This document shows, piece by piece, positions 60,399 to 64,000 of a stretch of DNA of 64,000 bases. The notes under the pieces are model-generated. The model did not search any database. It had not been told where the DNA came from and worked only from the letters and a program-made list of their open reading frames with translations. The DNA is taken from positions 372,001 to 436,000 of the forward strand of contig LDXJ01000063.1 of assembly GCA_001029295.1 (NCBI GenBank). Reading direction: 5' to 3'. Origin of the DNA: Peptococcaceae bacterium CEB3 (GTDB lineage: Bacteria; Bacillota; Desulfitobacteriia; Desulfitobacteriales; Desulfitobacteriaceae). Position 1 is the stretch's first letter. Each line of letters starts with the position of its first letter. Made by a program: the position numbers and the translations under genes.

Positions 60399-62869
60399 TG
60401 AGGCCGACCATGACGCCAGGGAGAAGCGAAGGGACGAGAGAGGAAAGGACGAGAGAAGAAAGGACGAGAAGCGAAGGGGATCGAGGCGAAACGACGAGAG
60501 AGGAAGGAATAACGGGGAAGACGGTTTACCGGCAGGTGGGCCAATCCCCGAATCGTCTGGAAGCCCGAGAGAAGGTAACGGGACGGGCCCTGTATGTCCA
60601 CGATATGGAATTTCCCGGCATGCTTTATGCTAAAATGCTGCATTCTCCCTATGCTCATGCTGAAATTCTCTCCATTGATGTGTCCGAAGCTAAAGCTTTG
60701 CCCGGGGTGAAAGCGGTGCTCACCGGCAGGGAACTCCCGTACCTGCTGGGACTCTACATGGTGGATAAACCGATTTTGGCCCAGCATAAGGTCCGCTATC
60801 AGGGGGAACCTGTAGCCGCGGTAGCCGCTGTCGATGGCAAGACGGCCGCCAAGGCCTTGTCCCTGATCAAGGTTGAGTACCGGCCGCTTCCCGCCGTCCT
60901 CTCGGTGGAAGAGGCTTTGGCTGGCAAAGTCCTGGTTCACGAGGATATCAACACCCTGGATTACGTCAAAGGGGTATTTTTCCCTCAACCTGATTCCAAC
61001 ATAGCCAGTTGGCACAAAACGATCAAAGGAGATATTCAAAAAGGGTTTGCCCAAGCGGAACTCATTATTGAGAACGAATTGCGCCTGCCCCAGGTCGCCC
61101 ATGTTCCCTTGGAGACGCATGTCGTAATTGTCGAGGCGGATCCTTATTCGCCCAAAGTCAAGATTTGGTCCTCGGCCCAGTCTCCTTTTGCTGTACGCAA
61201 TTTGCTGGCCAAGGCTTTCGGCCTTTCCCGGGCGGATATCTCCTTGGTGGTGCCCTATGTCGGCGGAGGATTCGGCGGCAAGGCCGGGATTCATTTGGAA
61301 CCGCTGGGTGTCGTGCTCTCGCGGGCTTGTCAGGGCCGTCCGGTAAAAATTCAGGCGACGCGGGAAGAGGAATTTAATCAACTGCCGACTCGGGAAGGGT
61401 TGAGGGGAAGGGTTAAGACCGGGGTGACCAAAGACGGGAAGATCGTAGCCGAGGAAATCTATTTTGACTGGGATGGCGGCGCCTATGCGGACTACTCCGT
61501 CAATGTGGGCCGGGCTGCCGGGTATGCTGGTGCGGGTCCCTATGAGATACCCAATATTGAATTGCATTCCCGCACGCTCTATACCAACAAAGTGTTTGGC
61601 ACGGCCTACCGCGGTTTTGGCCATCTGGAAACACATTGGATTATCGAACGGCAAATGGATTTGGTGGCGCAGGCCTTGGGCATGGATCCGTACGAGCTGC
61701 GGATGAAGAATCTTCTCCGGGAGGGTGCGGCCACGATTACGGGCGAAAAGATCACAGCTTATTCCGGACGCGTGGATCAATGTCTGGAAGCGGTAGCGAA
61801 AGAGATTAGCTGGAGCGGCTACCAAAGCGCCCTGGAGCGGGAGAAAGCTTTCCAAACCGGCAAGGCAAGAGGGAAAGGCTTGGCGGTGCTGCATAAGGCT
61901 CCGGCGATGCCGCCCAATACGTCAACATCGGCGATCATGCAGATGGATGAGGATGGCAATGTGCGGCTTTTGTTAGGTGCCATTGATATGGGGCAAGGGG
62001 CTTATACGGTCATGGCTCAGATTGCGGCGGAAGTCCTGGATATGCCCTTGGAGAAAGTGAAGGTCATTTGGGAAAACGATACGGACAAGAATCCCTACGA
62101 CTGGCAAACCGTGGCTTCAAAATATACTTTCATGGGAGGGAATGCCGTTATTCGCTGCGCCCAGGATCTTTTGCGCCAGATGAAAGAAGTGGCGGCTTGT
62201 GTACTGCGCAGTCCCTCAGAAGAATTGACACACGGAGATGAGAAGATTTATCACGTTCAGCACCACGATAAAGCTATCGCTTATAAGGACCTGGCTTTGG
62301 GCTATACCTATGAAGACGGAACGGGAATCGGGGGTCCGCTGATTGGCAGGGGAGTCTATATGGCAGAGGGCTTAACGAACCTGAATCCGGAAACAGGCCA
62401 AGGGCTGCCCGCGTTGGATTGGACCTACGGGGCGCACGGGGCTGAGATCGAAATCGACCTGGAGAGCGGAGAGATCCATGTGTTAAAAATTGCTTCAGCG
62501 TTCGACGTCGGACGGGTGATCAATCGCAAGCTGGCTGCGGGACAAGTCGTGGGCGGGGTGATCCAGGGGTTGGGTTCGGCCCTGATCGGAGGGTACAAAT
62601 ACAGCCCGGAAGGGCGCTTGCTGAATCCGTCTTTTACCGACAATAAGATTCCCACTGCCAAAGATATTCCGGATCGCATCGTGCCGATCTTCATCGAGAA
62701 TCCTCAGCTTGACGGCCCCTTTGGGGCTCGCGGAGTGGGGGAGCATCCCATGATCTCCGTGCCTTCCGTCTTGGCGAACGCGGTTTATGATGCCCTGGGA
62801 ATTAATTTCTATGAGCTTCCCCTCTCTCCGGAGCGAATTGCCCTTGCCCTGGCACGCCGGAAGGAGTGA
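60395..62869 (+). CDS. Molybdenum hydroxylase catalytic subunit (xanthine dehydrogenase-like)
   Basis: 824-residue molybdopterin subunit. Conserved parts: EKVTGRALYVHDMEFPGMLY, YVGGGFGGKAGIHLEP with the Mo-site Gln/Gly loop, TAYRGFGHLETHWIIERQMD, and near the end GPFGARGVGEHPMISVP with the catalytic Glu. The AYRGFG sequence, and not the AYXCSFR loop, argues against aerobic CO dehydrogenase. Residues ~8-35 are a charged repeat (TREER, TREER, TRSEG; 15 bp) ahead of the first domain. With DUF2877 next door, purine (xanthine) oxidation is the likely role, though nicotinate-type substrates are possible. Confidence 0.92.
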   Translation: MMRPTMTPGRSEGTREERTREERTRSEGDRGETTREEGITGKTVYRQVGQSPNRLEAREKVTGRALYVHDMEFPGMLYAKMLHSPYAHAEILSIDVSEAKALPGVKAVLTGRELPYLLGLYMVDKPILAQHKVRYQGEPVAAVAAVDGKTAAKALSLIKVEYRPLPAVLSVEEALAGKVLVHEDINTLDYVKGVFFPQPDSNIASWHKTIKGDIQKGFAQAELIIENELRLPQVAHVPLETHVVIVEADPYSPKVKIWSSAQSPFAVRNLLAKAFGLSRADISLVVPYVGGGFGGKAGIHLEPLGVVLSRACQGRPVKIQATREEEFNQLPTREGLRGRVKTGVTKDGKIVAEEIYFDWDGGAYADYSVNVGRAAGYAGAGPYEIPNIELHSRTLYTNKVFGTAYRGFGHLETHWIIERQMDLVAQALGMDPYELRMKNLLREGAATITGEKITAYSGRVDQCLEAVAKEISWSGYQSALEREKAFQTGKARGKGLAVLHKAPAMPPNTSTSAIMQMDEDGNVRLLLGAIDMGQGAYTVMAQIAAEVLDMPLEKVKVIWENDTDKNPYDWQTVASKYTFMGGNAVIRCAQDLLRQMKEVAACVLRSPSEELTHGDEKIYHVQHHDKAIAYKDLALGYTYEDGTGIGGPLIGRGVYMAEGLTNLNPETGQGLPALDWTYGAHGAEIEIDLESGEIHVLKIASAFDVGRVINRKLAAGQVVGGVIQGLGSALIGGYKYSPEGRLLNPSFTDNKIPTAKDIPDRIVPIFIENPQLDGPFGARGVGEHPMISVPSVLANAVYDALGINFYELPLSPERIALALARRKE

Positions 62870-62922
62870 CACGCGGAAACAGTGATGGCGAAAGGTGAGA
62901 AGAGAAAAGGGAGAAGGAGAAA

Positions 62923-63125
62923 AGAGCAAAGAGCAAGGAGTACGGAGCAGAGAGCAAGGAGCAAGGAGCAAGGAGCAGGGAGCGGGGAGCAAGGAGCAAG
63001 GAGCAGGGAGCAAGGAGCAGGGAGCAAGGAGCAGAGAGCAGAGAGCAGGGAGCAAGGAGCAGGGAGCAGAGAGCAGGGAGCAAGGAGCAGGGAGCAGAGA
63101 GCAGGGAGCAAGGAGCAAAGAGCAA
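62923..63125 (+). repeat. 29-unit heptamer array, consensus GGAGCAR
   Basis: Twenty-nine consecutive 7-bp units with no length change, mostly GGAGCAA, GGAGCAG or AGAGCAG. Because 7 is not a multiple of 3, several frames on both strands stay open and would give heptapeptide repeats, but these are almost certainly not genes. The array fills the gap between the Mo-hydroxylase gene and the DUF2877 gene, whose ATG follows two further degenerate units. Confidence 0.97.
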
Positions 63126-63137
63126 AGCGAAAAGAGC

Positions 63138-64000
63138 ATGGTCATGGCTTTAGTAAAAGGGAAAGTTTGGGGTCGGGATTTTGCTCAGCGCATCCGGGAA
63201 GAGGAATTTGCGGTTCACAGTATTTTTCAGAGCGTGTGCAATTTCCAGGCGGATCCGGCCCGGCCTTTGTTGAGCTGGGTCAATAGAGAGGAGGCTCTGG
63301 CTCCTAACGCCTTGTTGGTAGAGGGAAATTCGTTTCGTGACGTTTGCCGGGTGGGGGAAAAGGTTCAGTTCCGGTCCCAAATCTTGACGTGCGGGGAGTA
63401 TGGGGTGGATTGCCGGAGAGTGGTGGAATTCCGATCCCGGTACCGAAATACCCCCCAGAGCAATCCGGCGGCGCTGCAGGCGGCTGACACTTGGCTGGAG
63501 ATTCACGTGCCGGGTTTCCGGGCTGAACACAGTCCGCTAAGGCAGGACCTCAGGGAGGCTCTCCTGCGAGAAGACGGGTCATTGCTCCAGAAGGTTTTGA
63601 GTAGGTTGATTGGTGCGGGTCCCGGGTTAACGCCGGCCGGGGATGATTTTGCGGCGGGAGTGCTCTTGGCCTACACTAGGGGAATCCACACGGCGGGGCC
63701 CAAGGAGGGGCCATCCCCGGGCACCGGTTCGAAAGCGGGAGCAGACCAAGTCAGGGAGCCCATGGGAAGGCTGCTTTCGTTGACCGGGGCGAGGACTGGA
63801 TGTCAAGGGGGATTGCCTGTTGTTTCCGACACAGGTGGCTGGGAGGGGTTCGCTGCCCAAATAGTTGGGATCGTGCAGGCTTTGCTGCCCGCGACGAACG
63901 CGATCAGCCAGACGATGCTGACCTATGCCGTGCGGGGGGAAGGGGCTCGGTATGTCACAGCGGTCGTGGACGGAATTTACGGGAATGCCAGAGACGTCGT
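63138..64000 (+). CDS. DUF2877 protein (3' end outside window)
   Basis: Open frame from ATG 63138 (or 63144) to the window edge, at least 287 residues. The signature LIGAGPGLTPAGDDFAAGVL is that of DUF2877, a family I recall from purine/allantoin degradation clusters beside FdrA, YlbE-like and carbamate kinase genes (oxamate carbamoyltransferase). A Gly/Ser-rich insert (GPKEGPSPGTGSKAGAD) follows the motif. The ribosome site is weak (AAAAGAG). Its position after the molybdenum hydroxylase supports purine catabolism. Confidence 0.8.
   Translation, partial: MVMALVKGKVWGRDFAQRIREEEFAVHSIFQSVCNFQADPARPLLSWVNREEALAPNALLVEGNSFRDVCRVGEKVQFRSQILTCGEYGVDCRRVVEFRSRYRNTPQSNPAALQAADTWLEIHVPGFRAEHSPLRQDLREALLREDGSLLQKVLSRLIGAGPGLTPAGDDFAAGVLLAYTRGIHTAGPKEGPSPGTGSKAGADQVREPMGRLLSLTGARTGCQGGLPVVSDTGGWEGFAAQIVGIVQALLPATNAISQTMLTYAVRGEGARYVTAVVDGIYGNARDV

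Noticed and set aside
60395-62869. Aerobic CO dehydrogenase large subunit (CoxL form I)
   Set aside because: The active-site loop reads AYRGFG rather than AYXCSFR, which fits xanthine dehydrogenase-like enzymes.
62923-63125. CRISPR array
   Set aside because: Units are 7 bp, contiguous and without spacers; no cas genes are nearby.
62495-63145. Long minus-strand ORFs rich in LLPAPCS repeats
   Set aside because: They arise only because the heptamer array stays open in several frames; they run antisense into the Mo-hydroxylase gene and have no ribosome site or domain.

Overview
The window is moderately GC-rich and comes from an anaerobic, endospore-forming member of the Bacillota (Clostridia, Peptococcaceae/Desulfitobacteriia-like). 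This rests on the gene content: spoIIR, a GerMN lipoprotein and a SleB-type hydrolase, a CooS-family protein, a complete B12-dependent glutamate mutase/methylaspartate operon, two-subunit fumarase-type hydro-lyases, a sigma-54 acetoacetate operon and a DUF2877/xanthine-dehydrogenase cluster. Strong Shine-Dalgarno sequences with many GTG/TTG starts fit as well. No rRNA, tRNA, CRISPR array or intact mobile element was seen.

Layout. 1-4.0 kb: end of a Dpp/Opp-type ABC importer, then an aldehyde dehydrogenase. 4.2-7.3 kb: a frameshifted IscB relic, a conserved hypothetical gene, a tiny membrane peptide, an HD-GYP protein and a DUF5317 protein. 7.4-9.3 kb: a solitary, divergent cooS on the minus strand. 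9.7-17.7 kb: spore and envelope genes (SleB-like, a GYPSQ-repeat protein, YlbF family, ZIP transporter, SpoIIR, LytTR regulator, GerMN lipoprotein, MarR). 18-24 kb: two-component system plus MacA/MacB-like efflux genes, then a HipA-like relic. 24.4-34.9 kb: GntR regulator, glutamate racemase, glutamate mutase (S, L, E), methylaspartate ammonia-lyase, an HgdB/HgdC-like pair and a two-subunit mesaconase/fumarase. These genes read as one route from D/L-glutamate through 3-methylaspartate and mesaconate to citramalate. 35-39 kb: a soluble globin-coupled chemoreceptor, a Uma2 gene, an ATPase relic and an RsmF-type methyltransferase.

39.5-47.9 kb: a FadR-like regulator with a convincing promoter and two TGGTAAGACCA operators, an alkyl-DHAP-synthase-like flavoprotein, a GlpD-like dehydrogenase, an FGGY kinase and a DUF362 protein, with fragments of a second GlpD linker and a second aldehyde dehydrogenase between them. 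I infer an ether-lipid or glycerolipid system; this is the best candidate for something undescribed. 48-51 kb: a second Uma2 gene, an RsmF fragment, and an ABC-F gene controlled by a leader peptide and attenuator. 51.3-58.5 kb: AtoS/AtoC-like two-component system, a palindromic enhancer, a sigma-54 promoter, AtoE and acetoacetyl-CoA synthetase. 58.8-64 kb: a strongly folded leader, a three-subunit xanthine-dehydrogenase-type molybdenum hydroxylase, a 29-unit heptamer array and a DUF2877 gene that runs off the end.

A cross-cutting feature is the number of purine-rich tandem repeats with unrelated units. Between genes many have an exact 7-bp period; inside genes the period is 15 or 18 bp, so the frame is kept, and the repeats sit in linkers or terminal extensions of otherwise ordinary proteins. 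Small decayed gene fragments are also frequent. All functions are read from protein motifs and gene order by eye; no database search was run.
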